DNA of 64,000 nt, from NCBI GenBank assembly GCA_903845195.1, contig CAIMWO010000024.1:62001-126000 (forward strand). The letters are read 5' to 3'. Made by a program: the position numbers and the translations under genes. The stretch's first letter is position 1. Each line of letters begins with the position of its first letter. The notes beneath the pieces are model-generated. The model saw only the letters and a program-made list of their open reading frames with translations. It was not told the origin of the DNA and searched no databases. Positions 52,247 through 61,538 of the stretch are shown here, one piece after another. Origin of the DNA: an uncultured Phycisphaerales bacterium. GTDB taxonomy: Bacteria > Planctomycetota > Phycisphaerae > WQYP01.

Positions 52247-54196
52247 ATGCGACAGCTTCATGATCTTTCTGGGCTTCCATGGCAGCTGACGGGATATCAC
52301 CCGGAATGCTGGCGGTGCGCGAGTTCGATGGAGCTGGGGCTGAAGCTGGAACCGGATGTGCCAGCCATTGCTGCGAAAGTCCCGGGGTCGGTCCAGCAGG
52401 CCTTGCGCGGGGCCGGGATCATTCCGGATTGGAATGTGGGGCTCAATTCCCGGGCGTGCGAGTGGGTGGAGCATCGGCATTGGATCTTCAGAACGACCTT
52501 GCCGGAGGCGTGGACGAGCGCGCCGGGGCGGAAAGTGCTGCGGTGCGCGGGGTTGGATTATCAGGGCACGGTGCTGGTGAATGGGAAGGAAGCGGGAAAG
52601 TTTTGCGGGACGTTCGTGCCGCACGAGTTTGATTTGACCGGGCATCTGCGCCAGGGACCCAATGAATTGGCGATGGCGTTTACGGGCGCCCCGCCGTTCC
52701 TGGGGCAGATTGGATACACATCGCAGATCACCGAGTGGAAGGCGCGATTCAACTATGCGTGGGATTGGTGCCCGCGGCTGGTGCAAATCGGAATCTGGGA
52801 TGCGCTGGAGTTGTCGGTGGACACGGGGGACGCCATCGAACAACTGCGGGCGTACACGAACTATGATGCCACAACGCAGAGGGGCGAGTTGACGCTGGAG
52901 GCGGAGTTGCGGCTATCGGGAGCGGAGTCGGTGGAAGTGGTGATCAGCGGGGCCGAGGGGGAAGTTCTCCGCCAGAGCTATCCAGCAAGTCGCCGCTTTC
53001 ATATCCGGGTGCCGGGCATCGTCGCTCGGCCGTGGCATCCGAACGGGCAGGGGGAGCAACCTCTTTACGAACTGCAGGTTCGATTGCTGGATGCGGCCGG
53101 AAAACTGCTCGATGAGAATGCACGCACGGTGGGGTTTCGCCAGATCGCGTGGAAAGCTGCGGCCGGCGCGCCCAAGGGAGCCGAACCGTGGGTCTGCCAT
53201 ATCAACGGGCGGGTCACATTCCTGCAGGGGTTCAATTGGGTTCCGCTGCTCCCCAACTTTGCGGATGTGACGAAGGCGCAATATCGGCAGGCACTGCAAA
53301 CCTACCGGGAAATGGGTGTGAATCTCCTGCGTGTCTGGGGCGGAGCGGTGCTCGAGCGAGAGTGTTTCTATCGGCTCTGTGACGAGATGGGCATCCTGAT
53401 TTGGCAGGAGTTTCCGCTCTCCTCCTCCGGGATCGATAATTGGCCACCGGAAGAGCCCGCGGCAATTGCGGCAATGGAGGACATTGCCGCATCCTACATT
53501 TGGCGGAGACAGCATCACCCGTCGCTGTTGCTTTGGTGTGGTGGCAATGAGTTGCAGGGATCGCACGATGGCGGCAAAATCGGCGGCGGGAAACCGGTGG
53601 ATGCTTCACACCCGATGATCGCCGCGCTGCAGCAGACGGTGCGACGGTTGGATCCAGCACGGCGGTTCCTGGCAACCTCGTCCACGGGCCCGCGTTTCAC
53701 GGCCAACCAGGCGGAGTTCGGGCACGGTTTGCATCACGATGTGCATGGACCGTGGAACCATTGCGGAGATTTGGCGAGTTGGAACGACTACTGGGACCAT
53801 GATGATGCGCTGTTTCGTTCCGAAGCGGGAATGCCGGGGGCAAGTTCGTTTGAGGTCTTGCACCGCTATGCAGCAGATCATGCCCTCCCCGCGGACAAGT
53901 CCAATCCGTACTACTTGCACATATCGGCGTGGTGGATTCAGTGGGAGGATTATCTGGCCAGCGGCGGGAATCCTGCGGATCTGGCGGCATACGTGACATG
54001 GAGCCAGACGCGACAGGCGGAGGCGCTAACCCATGCGGCGCGCGTATGTAAGAAGCGATTCCCGGCCATCGGGGGAATCATTTTCTGGATGGGACACGAT
54101 TGTTTTCCGTGCCCGGTCAATACGTCGGTGATTGATTTTTCCGGTGCGATCAAGCCAGCGGGGGAAGCGGTGGCGAAGGTTTTCCGCGGGGAGTGA
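52247..54196 (+). CDS. GH2 beta-mannosidase-type glycosidase
   Basis: 649 residues from ATG 52247. Family GH2 architecture: sugar-binding sandwich (CAGLDYQGTVLVNGKEAGKFCG; HEFDLTGHLRQG), immunoglobulin-like domain, TIM barrel. Acid/base Glu435 in CGGNELQ and nucleophile Glu526 in FRSEAGMPG are both present, and FNWVPLL, RVWGGAVLERECFYRLCDEMGILIWQEFPL is typical of beta-mannosidases. No signal peptide: cytoplasmic degradation of beta-1,4-mannosides. Shorter than many family members (about 800-850), lacking the C-terminal sandwich domains. Confidence 0.88.
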   Translation: MRQLHDLSGLPWQLTGYHPECWRCASSMELGLKLEPDVPAIAAKVPGSVQQALRGAGIIPDWNVGLNSRACEWVEHRHWIFRTTLPEAWTSAPGRKVLRCAGLDYQGTVLVNGKEAGKFCGTFVPHEFDLTGHLRQGPNELAMAFTGAPPFLGQIGYTSQITEWKARFNYAWDWCPRLVQIGIWDALELSVDTGDAIEQLRAYTNYDATTQRGELTLEAELRLSGAESVEVVISGAEGEVLRQSYPASRRFHIRVPGIVARPWHPNGQGEQPLYELQVRLLDAAGKLLDENARTVGFRQIAWKAAAGAPKGAEPWVCHINGRVTFLQGFNWVPLLPNFADVTKAQYRQALQTYREMGVNLLRVWGGAVLERECFYRLCDEMGILIWQEFPLSSSGIDNWPPEEPAAIAAMEDIAASYIWRRQHHPSLLLWCGGNELQGSHDGGKIGGGKPVDASHPMIAALQQTVRRLDPARRFLATSSTGPRFTANQAEFGHGLHHDVHGPWNHCGDLASWNDYWDHDDALFRSEAGMPGASSFEVLHRYAADHALPADKSNPYYLHISAWWIQWEDYLASGGNPADLAAYVTWSQTRQAEALTHAARVCKKRFPAIGGIIFWMGHDCFPCPVNTSVIDFSGAIKPAGEAVAKVFRGE

Positions 54197-54208
54197 ACGG
54201 GCCTCAAG

Positions 54209-54784
54209 CTACCCCTTGAGTTTGTTCGTCACGTGAACGAGTCGCGTCGCGATGGACTCGACGGCAGCGAGTTGTTTCGGATCTTTAAGGCTGCCGTCGG
54301 AGTTGAAAGCTTCGTGAGCCTTGACGATGGCGATCTGATCGGGGAGGACGATGACTTTGATGTTGGAGAGGATGGAGCGGACGGTGACGAGTCCGCGCAG
54401 GCCGCCGAGCGCGCCCGGGGAAGCGGCGATGATCGCGGCGACTTTGCCGTCGAAGCAGCCGAGGGGTTTTTCGCCTTCGCAGGGGCGCGAGACCCAGTCG
54501 ATGGTGTTCTTGAGGACGGCGGTGATGGAGGAGTTGTATTCGGGGCAGGAGAGCAGCAGGCCGTCGTGCGCGAGAAACAAGTCCTTGAGTTTGCGGCGAT
54601 TGGGCGGCAGGCCATCGGAGGATTCCAGGTCCTCATCGAAAATGGGAAGCGGAAAGTCGCGGAGATCGATGACCGTGACTTCAGCGCCGGCTTTGCGGGC
54701 GGCATTGGCGGCGATATGGACAAGCTTCTTGTTGAAACTGCCGACACGAAGAGCACCGGCGAAGGCGAGGATCTTGGCAGACAT
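54209..54784 (-). CDS. NADPH-dependent FMN reductase
   Basis: 191 residues from ATG 54784 (AAGGA upstream). Flavodoxin-like fold: KILAFAGALRVGSFNKKLVHIAANAARKAG (phosphate loop G-S-x-N-K), LLLSCPEYNSSITAVLKNTIDWVSRP (the P-E-Y-N-x-S-x-x-x-x-L-K-N-x-I-D-W signature), KVAAIIAASPGALGG. It reduces FMN or quinones with NADPH. Monocistronic; convergent with the beta-mannosidase by 12 bases. Confidence 0.92.
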   Translation of the reverse strand: MSAKILAFAGALRVGSFNKKLVHIAANAARKAGAEVTVIDLRDFPLPIFDEDLESSDGLPPNRRKLKDLFLAHDGLLLSCPEYNSSITAVLKNTIDWVSRPCEGEKPLGCFDGKVAAIIAASPGALGGLRGLVTVRSILSNIKVIVLPDQIAIVKAHEAFNSDGSLKDPKQLAAVESIATRLVHVTNKLKG

Positions 54785-54874
54785 GAGGGTCCTTTCAGAA
54801 TAGGCGAGTGGAGGATTATAGGAGGGTTTCGGGGCGGGGTTTGAGAATCCGGCGTTTGGGTGATCGGCCAATCC

Positions 54875-56164
54875 CTAACGGCTGTTGGCGACGAGGAAAC
54901 CGACAATGATGACGACCACGAGGATGGCGAGGGAGAGGAAGAAGATTTTCCAGACGCTGTAGGGGCGGTCGCCGACGACTTCGCCGGTACGGGCGTTGAC
55001 GAGGATGCGGTAGGTTTTGTCCTGATAGCGATAAACGGCGAGCCAGACGGGCAGGAGGATGTGTTTGAAAGTGATGCCGACGTGCTGGGTATTGACGGAA
55101 GAGAGGGTTTGATGGTCGCCTCCGATGTCCTGGCAACAGAGGGTGCGGATTTGGCCGTCCATGATTTGCTGGGCGACGGTGAAACCTTCGGAGAGTGAGA
55201 CGGTGTAGCGTTCGGTCTTGAAGCCGGCTAGGAATTCGGGGCGGAAGTCTTCCAGGCTGGCCAGGTCCCATGGGTCGAGTTTGTCGACCATGGGTGTGGG
55301 GAGTGACTTGGCAGCACTGACGAGTACATCGTCGAAGAAGTGGTCGACTTCGCCGGAGACGAACGTCCAGCGGGTTCTGCGGACCTGGCGGGTGCGGGTA
55401 ACGGATTTGCCGTTTTCGTAGGCGGTGTAGGTTTCGGTTTCCCAGTAATCGTCGCCGCGCTGGCCGGAGTAGTGGGTGTAGGTCATGGAATCGTAGGTCC
55501 AGAACGGGAGGTAGACGCCGGAGAGCTGGCCGAGGTTGGCAAACTGGCGGAGGTCGGACGGTGCGAACCAGCGGGAGGCGATCCACGTGTTAAAGGCGGC
55601 GACGGCATCGCGCTGGGCGAGATGAAACGGGAGCAGGCACTCGGGTTGAATCTGCGCCTGGGCCGATTGGCGCGGGGCGTTGGCAAGGTGCGTGGCACAG
55701 AAAGGGCACTTGTCGGTCTCAACGTCGTCTTCGAGAAGGACGCTGGCGCCGCAGCCGGGGCAGCGGACTTCCTGCGAGCGGCCGGCGATGACGCTGGTTG
55801 TGGTGGAGATCTTGGCGAGCACCTGGGCGTAGTCGTTTTCGCGGACTTGGGCGCGAGAGGGTGCGATCTCTTCAACATAACCGCAGTAGGGACACTTGAG
55901 GGCCCGCTGGGTGGGATCGAAATCGAGGCGGGCGCCGCAGTTCTTACAGGGAAATTTGCGGTCGGTGGAGGGGGCGTTGGTTACCACCGGATCCTTTTCT
56001 TTGACCTGTGCAACATCGGCGGCGGCAGGTTTCGGTGGCGGCGAAGCGGGCGCGGACTTGGGCGAAACCACGGCTGCGGCACCGGAACTGCGCAGCCGCG
56101 AGGCATCCTGGACGGAGATTTGACCGGAGAGAATTTCACGGGCGATTTCGCGTTCGTCTTGCAT
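54875..56164 (-). CDS. Zn-ribbon membrane protein, YdjG-like partner of the SPFH protein
   Basis: 429 residues. N-terminal 60 are Pro/Ala-rich and disordered, then two zinc ribbons: CKNCGARLDF...CPYCG (about 73-94) and CPGCGASVLL...CPFCA (about 133-155), a soluble domain of about 220 residues, and one C-terminal TM helix (FFLSLAILVVVIIVGFLVA). Small bacterial operons with the same layout exist; B. subtilis ydjG encodes a two-Zn-ribbon membrane protein next to SPFH protein YdjI and a PspA-like protein. The Shine-Dalgarno region is replaced by a repeat (56174-56210). Confidence 0.7.
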   Translation of the reverse strand: MQDEREIAREILSGQISVQDASRLRSSGAAAVVSPKSAPASPPPKPAAADVAQVKEKDPVVTNAPSTDRKFPCKNCGARLDFDPTQRALKCPYCGYVEEIAPSRAQVRENDYAQVLAKISTTTSVIAGRSQEVRCPGCGASVLLEDDVETDKCPFCATHLANAPRQSAQAQIQPECLLPFHLAQRDAVAAFNTWIASRWFAPSDLRQFANLGQLSGVYLPFWTYDSMTYTHYSGQRGDDYWETETYTAYENGKSVTRTRQVRRTRWTFVSGEVDHFFDDVLVSAAKSLPTPMVDKLDPWDLASLEDFRPEFLAGFKTERYTVSLSEGFTVAQQIMDGQIRTLCCQDIGGDHQTLSSVNTQHVGITFKHILLPVWLAVYRYQDKTYRILVNARTGEVVGDRPYSVWKIFFLSLAILVVVIIVGFLVANSR

Positions 56165-56173
56165 TTATTTCTA

Positions 56174-56210
56174 ACACGAAGGCACTAAGACACGAAGGGA
56201 CACGAAGCGT
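56174..56210. repeat. CACGAAGG-type word repeat in the leader of the Zn-ribbon gene
   Basis: ACACGAAGGCACTAAGACAC followed by GAAGGGACACGAAG: four near copies of (A)CACGAAG. On the minus strand this reads CTTCGTG, the same core as block 2 of the array at 44353-44380. Confidence 0.6.
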
Positions 56211-56231
56211 AACCAATGAGAGACTGAGCGT

Positions 56232-57338
56232 TCACGTCGGCAACGGTGGTGGCGCGGGGGGGAAGAGTGTGGCAAGATCACCGACGGTTTCGGCTGCGAT
56301 CCAAGCAGGCAGGCCTTGCTTCCAGACGAGTGAGGCGCGGGTGAGGCGGCCATCGCGGGCCATGGTGGCGAGAGTCGCGGCATCGTGAGGACCGGTTTGC
56401 TGACCATTGAGGGCAACGTAGTAGGCCGCGGCGCCGGGGATTGGAGGGGCTCCCCCCCCAGCGGCTCCTGCGGCAAGGCCCGATTGCATGGCACCGGACA
56501 TTTGGCCGGCCATGGCCATGCCGGCGCCGAGCCCGGCGCCGACACCTGCGATGCCGCCGGGATTCTTGGCGGCGTCGCCGATGGCTGTGGCCGTCTGAAA
56601 CTGCGTGTATTTGGACATATCGCCAAGCACGCCCATCTTGGTGCGGGTGTCGAGGGCTTGTTCGACCTCGGGCGGCAGCGAGATGTTTTCGACATAGAAG
56701 AGCGTCAGCGCCAGGCCGAGGGAGGCGAGGTCGGGCTTGATGGTTTCGAGTGCGAGCTTGGAGATCTTGTCGTAGTTGCCGGCCATGTCGAGCACGGGAA
56801 GTTTGGCCTGCGCGACGACATCGGTGAATCGGGCGATGATCGTGTTGCGAAGCTGGTTAGAGATTTCGTAAGTCTCAAGCGAGGGATCGGTTGCGACGAG
56901 CTGGCGAAGGAAGACCGCGGCATCGGTGACGTGAAAGGCATAGGTGCCGAAGGCGCGAATCCGCACCGGGCCGAACTCGGCATCACGCATCATGATCGGA
57001 TTCTGCGTGCCCCACTTCTGGTCGGTCCACTGGCGGGTGGAAATAAAGTAGACCTCGGCGAGGAACGGCGAATTGAAACCATACTTCCAGCCCTTGAGGG
57101 TGGACAGAATCGGCATGTTCTGCGTGGAGAGGGTGTACATGCCGGGCTTGTAGACGTCGGCAATCTGGCCTTCGTTGACGAAGACGGCAACCTGCCCTTC
57201 GCGAACGGTGAGCTGGGCGCCCATCTTGATCTGGTTGTTATAGCGAGGAAAGCGGTAGGCCAGGATCTCGTTCTGCGAGGGCTCGGTCCACTGGATGATG
57301 TCTACAAATTCGCCACGAATCTTATCGAAGATGGACAT
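56232..57338 (-). CDS. SPFH-domain protein with C-terminal GYF_2 domain (YdjI-like)
   Basis: 368 residues. MSIFDKIRGEFVDIIQWTEP, then the SPFH/band-7 fold (about 35-225): LTVREGQVAVFVNEGQIADVYKPGMYTLST, FGPVRIRAFGTYAFHVTDAAVFLRQL, LGLALTLFYVENISLPPEVEQAL. A Gly/Ala-rich linker (GVGAGLGAGMAMAGQMSG) leads to a GYF_2 domain (YYVALNGQQTGPHDAATLATMARDGRL...WKQGLPAWIAAETV). This is the YdjI/virion-core-like family, membrane-microdomain scaffolds, with the partner Zn-ribbon gene immediately downstream. Confidence 0.85.
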   Translation of the reverse strand: MSIFDKIRGEFVDIIQWTEPSQNEILAYRFPRYNNQIKMGAQLTVREGQVAVFVNEGQIADVYKPGMYTLSTQNMPILSTLKGWKYGFNSPFLAEVYFISTRQWTDQKWGTQNPIMMRDAEFGPVRIRAFGTYAFHVTDAAVFLRQLVATDPSLETYEISNQLRNTIIARFTDVVAQAKLPVLDMAGNYDKISKLALETIKPDLASLGLALTLFYVENISLPPEVEQALDTRTKMGVLGDMSKYTQFQTATAIGDAAKNPGGIAGVGAGLGAGMAMAGQMSGAMQSGLAAGAAGGGAPPIPGAAAYYVALNGQQTGPHDAATLATMARDGRLTRASLVWKQGLPAWIAAETVGDLATLFPPAPPPLPT

Positions 57339-57470
57339 GGATTGGGTCCTCCTGAGAAATGTTCATGCCATAATACACGCGATATACGGGAAGGTGAACC
57401 GCAGAAAAAGCGATCGGCATAGGTACGAGGGAATAGTCGCGCGTGGACGATCGCGAGGTATTGAGCAAAG

Positions 57471-57500
57471 AAAAGGCCTGCGAAGGTTAGTCGCAGGCCC
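57471..57500 (-). terminator. Terminator downstream of clpC
   Basis: GGCCTGCGA (57475-57483) pairs with TCGCAGGCC (57491-57499). On the minus strand the hairpin is followed by TTTTCTTT, so it ends transcripts of clpC. Confidence 0.75.
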
Positions 57501-57550
57501 GGGGAATTGCGATTGAGTAATGTCGTCACCCTATCTGGATGACACTCCTC

Positions 57551-60051
57551 TTATGTAGCGTTGGCCGCGCCGCCGGCGGGGGTCGGTTCGGTGGCCTTGG
57601 TGTTCACGGATTCGAAGCGGAGCTTGTCGCCGTCGCGGTTGATCTTGACGAGGTCGATGCCTTTGAAGTCGCCGCGGAGAATCGATTCGCTAAGGGCGTC
57701 TTCGATGTGCTGCTCGATGGCGCGACGCAGCGGACGGGCGCCGAAGTCCGGGTTGTAGCCGTACTCGATGAGGAAGTCGCGGGCCTCGGTGCTCAGCTCC
57801 AGACGGATGCCCTGCTCGGCGAGCCGCTTGGCCATTTTCGACATCTCGATATCGATGATGCTGTACAGATTCTCCTTGCTCAGCGGCTTGAAGATGATCG
57901 TATCATCGAGGCGGTTGATGAACTCGGGACGGAAGAACTTCTCCACTTCGCGGAGCAGGCCCTTCTTCATCTCCTCGTAGCTTTCATCAATCGAACGTTT
58001 GACCGGAATGCCGAACTTCTGCAGTCCGCCGGCCTTGATGAGGTCTGCGCCGATGTTGCTGGTCATAACCAGAATGGTGTTCTTGAAATCGATGGTGCGG
58101 CCGACGTTGTCCGTCAGGCGGCCTTCTTCCATGATCTGCAGCAGCATGTTGAACACATCCGGATGTGCCTTTTCAATTTCATCGAGCAGCACGACCGCAT
58201 ACGGGCGGCGGCGGATGCGCTCAGTAAGCTGCCCGCCCTCTTCATAGCCGACGTATCCCGGAGGCGCGCCGATCAGGCGGCTGACGTTGTGCTTCTCCAT
58301 GTACTCGGACATGTCGATCTGGATGAGAGCTTCCTGCGAGCCGAACATGAATTCGGCGATCGCTTTGGAAAGCAGCGTCTTGCCGACGCCCGACGGGCCG
58401 AGGAACAGGAACGTGCCGATCGGGCGGTTCGGGTCCTTCATGCCGGTACGGGAGCGGCGAATGCAGCGCGCGACTTTGTTAATCGCATCGTCCTGCGAGA
58501 CGACTTTCTTGTGCAGTTCGATTTCGAGGTCGAGCAGCCGCTGGACTTCTTTCTTCTCCAGACGCGTCAGCGGCACGCCGGTCATCTTGCTGACGACCTC
58601 GGCGATCATTTCCTCATCGACCACGCCGTCAACTTCCTTCGCCTGCTCGCGCCACTTGCGCTGCTCGTCTTCCTTCTTCTTGCGCAGGGCTTCGGCCTGA
58701 TCGCGCAGCTCCGCGGCCCGTTCGTAATCCGCATTCTTGACCGCTTCATCTTTTTCGATGGAGAGCCGTTCGACCTGCTCCTCGATTTCCGCCAAATTCG
58801 GCGGCTTGGTCATGCTCTTGAGACGCACGCGCGCGCCGGCTTCATCGACCACGTCGATGGCCTTGTCCGGCAGGCAGCGGCCCGTGATGTACCGCGTGGA
58901 AAGTTCCACTGCAGCCTTGAGGGCCTCATCGGTGATCTGCACGCGGTGGTGGGCTTCGTAACGGTCGCGCAGGCCGCGGAGAATTTCGACGGTCTCTTCC
59001 TTGTTGGGCGGCTCAACGATGATCGTCTGGAAGCGGCGTTCGAGCGCGCCGTCTTTTCAATGTACTTGCGATATTCGTCCAGCGTGGTGGCGCCGATGCA
59101 CTGGATTTCGCCACGGGCCAGTGACGGCTTCAGCACGTTGGAAGCGTCGATCGCGCCTTCAGCGCCGCCGGCGCCGACGAGTGTATGAAGCTCATCAATG
59201 AACAGCACGACATTCTTGGCGCGGCGAACTTCGTTCATGACCGCCTTGATGCGCTCTTCAAACTGGCCGCGGTACTTGGTGCCGGCCACCATCATGGCCA
59301 GGTCCAGCACCACAATGCGTTTGTCGGTGAGGATTTCCGGCACATCATTATTAATGATCTTCTGCGCCAGGCCCTCAACGATGGCTGTCTTGCCCACGCC
59401 CGCCTCACCGAGCAGCACGGGGTTGTTCTTCGTGCGGCGGCAGAGAATCTGCACGACGCGCTCGATTTCGTTGGCGCGGCCGATGACAGGATCGAGCGTG
59501 CCTTCGCGGGCCAGCTCGGTAAGATCGCGGCCAAACGAATCGAGGGCCGGCGTCTTCGACTTGCCCTTCGCTTCACCCTTGGCTTCGCTGGTGGCTCCGC
59601 CTTCGGATTCGACGCCCGCACCGAGGAGGTTCAGCACCTCTTCGCGAACTTCTTCCAGTTTGAGCCCGAGGTTCATGAGCACCTGGGCGGCCACGCCATC
59701 TTTTTCGCGAAGCAGGCCGAGGAGCAGGTGTTCGGTGCCGACGTAATTGTGACCGAGGTTGCGGGCCTCTTCGATGGCATATTCGATGACCTTTTTGGCG
59801 CGGGGCGTCTGGGGCAGCTTGCCCATCGTCACCATGTCGGGCCCGCTCTTAACGAGCTTTTCGACTTCGAGGCGAACTTTTCGCAGATCGATATCGAGGT
59901 TCTTGAGGACCGTCGCGCCGACGCCCGAGCCTTCTTTCACCAGGCCGAGAAGGATGTGCTCGGTGCCGATATATTCGTGATTGAACCGTTGCGCCTCCTG
60001 GTTGGCCAGGGCCATCACTTTGCGGGCGCGATCGGTAAAGCGTTCAAACAT
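57551..60051 (-). CDS. clpC: ClpC-type AAA+ unfoldase, interrupted by a one-base frameshift
   Basis: About 833 codons if repaired. Two Clp_N repeats ([20 protein letters not shown]...), AAA1 with Walker [10 protein letters not shown] and [12 protein letters not shown], a UVR-like coiled segment ([19 protein letters not shown]), AAA2 with [10 protein letters not shown] and [15 protein letters not shown]. Feeds unfolded proteins to ClpP. The frame breaks after [20 protein letters not shown] where related proteins read E-K-D-G-A-L-E-R-R, so one base is missing near 59053-59054 (a C on the plus strand). Frame 1 covers 60051-59054, frame 2 the rest. Sequencing error is as likely as a mutation. AGGAGA precedes the ATG. 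Confidence 0.92.
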
Positions 60052-60247
60052 TCAAATCTCCTGAAATCCGATGGTGATTGTACGGATGATGTATCGGCAT
60101 TATCAAGCAGGGCCAAGAGCAGGACCGGATTATTGGTCATTCGTGGATACGGTGTTCTGCGCCCTCAGCTCAGAGATGGACATGGGACGACCCGGTTCCC
60201 GGAGGTACAATCCTCCCCATTCGTCAGCGTTTTCACCGGGGGCACCG

Positions 60248-60574
60248 ATGGCTGAACCTGTCTACGACCATTGTTTCTGTCCGCAATGCCGGTTTCCTCT
60301 GGATGGGCTGCCGGAGACGGCCGAGGCATGCCCGAAGTGCAATCACCCGCTTTGTCGCAATGAGGTGTGGGCCACGCGGAAATATCCGGGGGTGGTCGAA
60401 TTGCCGGGATGGGTGCGAGCATTCGGGTGGCCGTTCCTGCTGATGCTCGCGGGGGTAGGGATTGCAGTGGCCTATTACTTCGCCGGCTACCGGATGCCCG
60501 TTCACCTGCCGGCACTCTTGGTCGCGTTCGGTCTGGTGTGGTTCGTGGTGAAACTGTTCGGGATGGATGAGTGA
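60248..60574 (+). CDS. Small Zn-ribbon membrane protein
   Basis: 108 residues from ATG 60248 (GGGGG upstream). One zinc ribbon near the N-terminus (CPQCRFPLDGLPETAEACPKC), then two TM helices (about 62-82, PFLLMLAGVGIAVAYYFA; about 88-103, LPALLVAFGLVWFVVK) and a short cytoplasmic end. Similar in plan to other Zn-ribbon membrane proteins in the window. Function unknown. Convergent with plsC. Confidence 0.65.
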   Translation: MAEPVYDHCFCPQCRFPLDGLPETAEACPKCNHPLCRNEVWATRKYPGVVELPGWVRAFGWPFLLMLAGVGIAVAYYFAGYRMPVHLPALLVAFGLVWFVVKLFGMDE

Positions 60575-60587
60575 GCGGCGGGGAGTT

Positions 60588-61406
60588 TCACCGCCGACGT
60601 TTGCGCGACGCGGTTTCCTCCGGCGGCGCTTTAGCGAGGTCGGCGGCGAAACGCTCTCGGGAGGCTGCGGCGTGGGGGGATTGAAGCGTGTCTTGCAGAT
60701 TGATGAATTCCTGGCGAATGCGGCTGGCGAGTTGGTCGGGGGAAAGCTCTTTCCAGACGGAGGGCGGGATCGGTTTGCCGTACGCGATGCGGATGGCGTG
60801 CGGACGGGGGAATTTGGCGTGGCGGGGCCAGGCATCGAAGGCGCCGTCGAGCACAACGGTCTGGAGGGAAACGTCGGTCTTGCAGCGGTTGAGGATGAGC
60901 GAAAAGCCGGGGATGACCGGCTGAATGGTGCCATCCTCGGAGCGCGTGCCCTCCGGGAAGATGGTGACAATCTGCCCCTTGTCGAGACGTTCGACGGCGA
61001 TGCGGACGGCGGCAAGGTCTGCCGAGCCGCGCCGGACCGGGAAGGTGTTGTACATTTCGGCGATCCACTGCGTGAACCCGCCCTTGAAGAGCGTATCGCG
61101 GGCCATGTAGTGGAGTTGCCGACGCGGCGCGACGGTGATGAGCCAGGGGTCGAGGAAGGACTGGTGGTTGGAGAGGAGCATGACGCCGCCGGTGCGGGGG
61201 ATATTGTTCTGGCCGCGGACATGCAGGCGGAAAAGGACGATGGTGATGACGTACGAGATGACCTTGCCGCACCCCCAGACGAAGCGTTGCCAGGGGCCGG
61301 TGCCTTCGCCGCGGTAGATGAACGAGACCGGCGCGCGAGCGGGATTTTTCGCTGCCGGGGTGGTCTCGGGAGGGGAAGAAGGCAGCGATGGTTGATCGGT
61401 GGTCAT
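60588..61406 (-). CDS. plsC: 1-acyl-sn-glycerol-3-phosphate acyltransferase
   Basis: 272 residues. Makes phosphatidate from lysophosphatidate at the inner membrane. Motif I NHQSFLD (H-x4-D, about residue 81), motif III IFPEGTRSEDG, GVMLLSNHQS and VIPGFSLILNRC between them. One membrane segment (about 45-62). Pro-rich N-terminus and a Lys/Arg-rich C-terminus (EETASRKRRR). No recognisable Shine-Dalgarno. Plausibly membrane lipid synthesis. Confidence 0.93.
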   Translation of the reverse strand: MTTDQPSLPSSPPETTPAAKNPARAPVSFIYRGEGTGPWQRFVWGCGKVISYVITIVLFRLHVRGQNNIPRTGGVMLLSNHQSFLDPWLITVAPRRQLHYMARDTLFKGGFTQWIAEMYNTFPVRRGSADLAAVRIAVERLDKGQIVTIFPEGTRSEDGTIQPVIPGFSLILNRCKTDVSLQTVVLDGAFDAWPRHAKFPRPHAIRIAYGKPIPPSVWKELSPDQLASRIRQEFINLQDTLQSPHAAASRERFAADLAKAPPEETASRKRRR

Positions 61407-61538
61407 GGAGGGCGATTATCAGAGGACAAGGAAGCATTATCAATTGGCTTGAGTAAAGAACAGCGGCGAGTTGCAGTATCTCATTCGCAACCGCAGCGAG
61501 TGCCCCTATAATCACCATCTTTCAAGATGGCAGGGTCT

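Noticed and set aside
57539..59188. 549-codon plus-strand frame over clpC
   Set aside because: Antisense to the strongly conserved ClpC sequence; no domains of its own.
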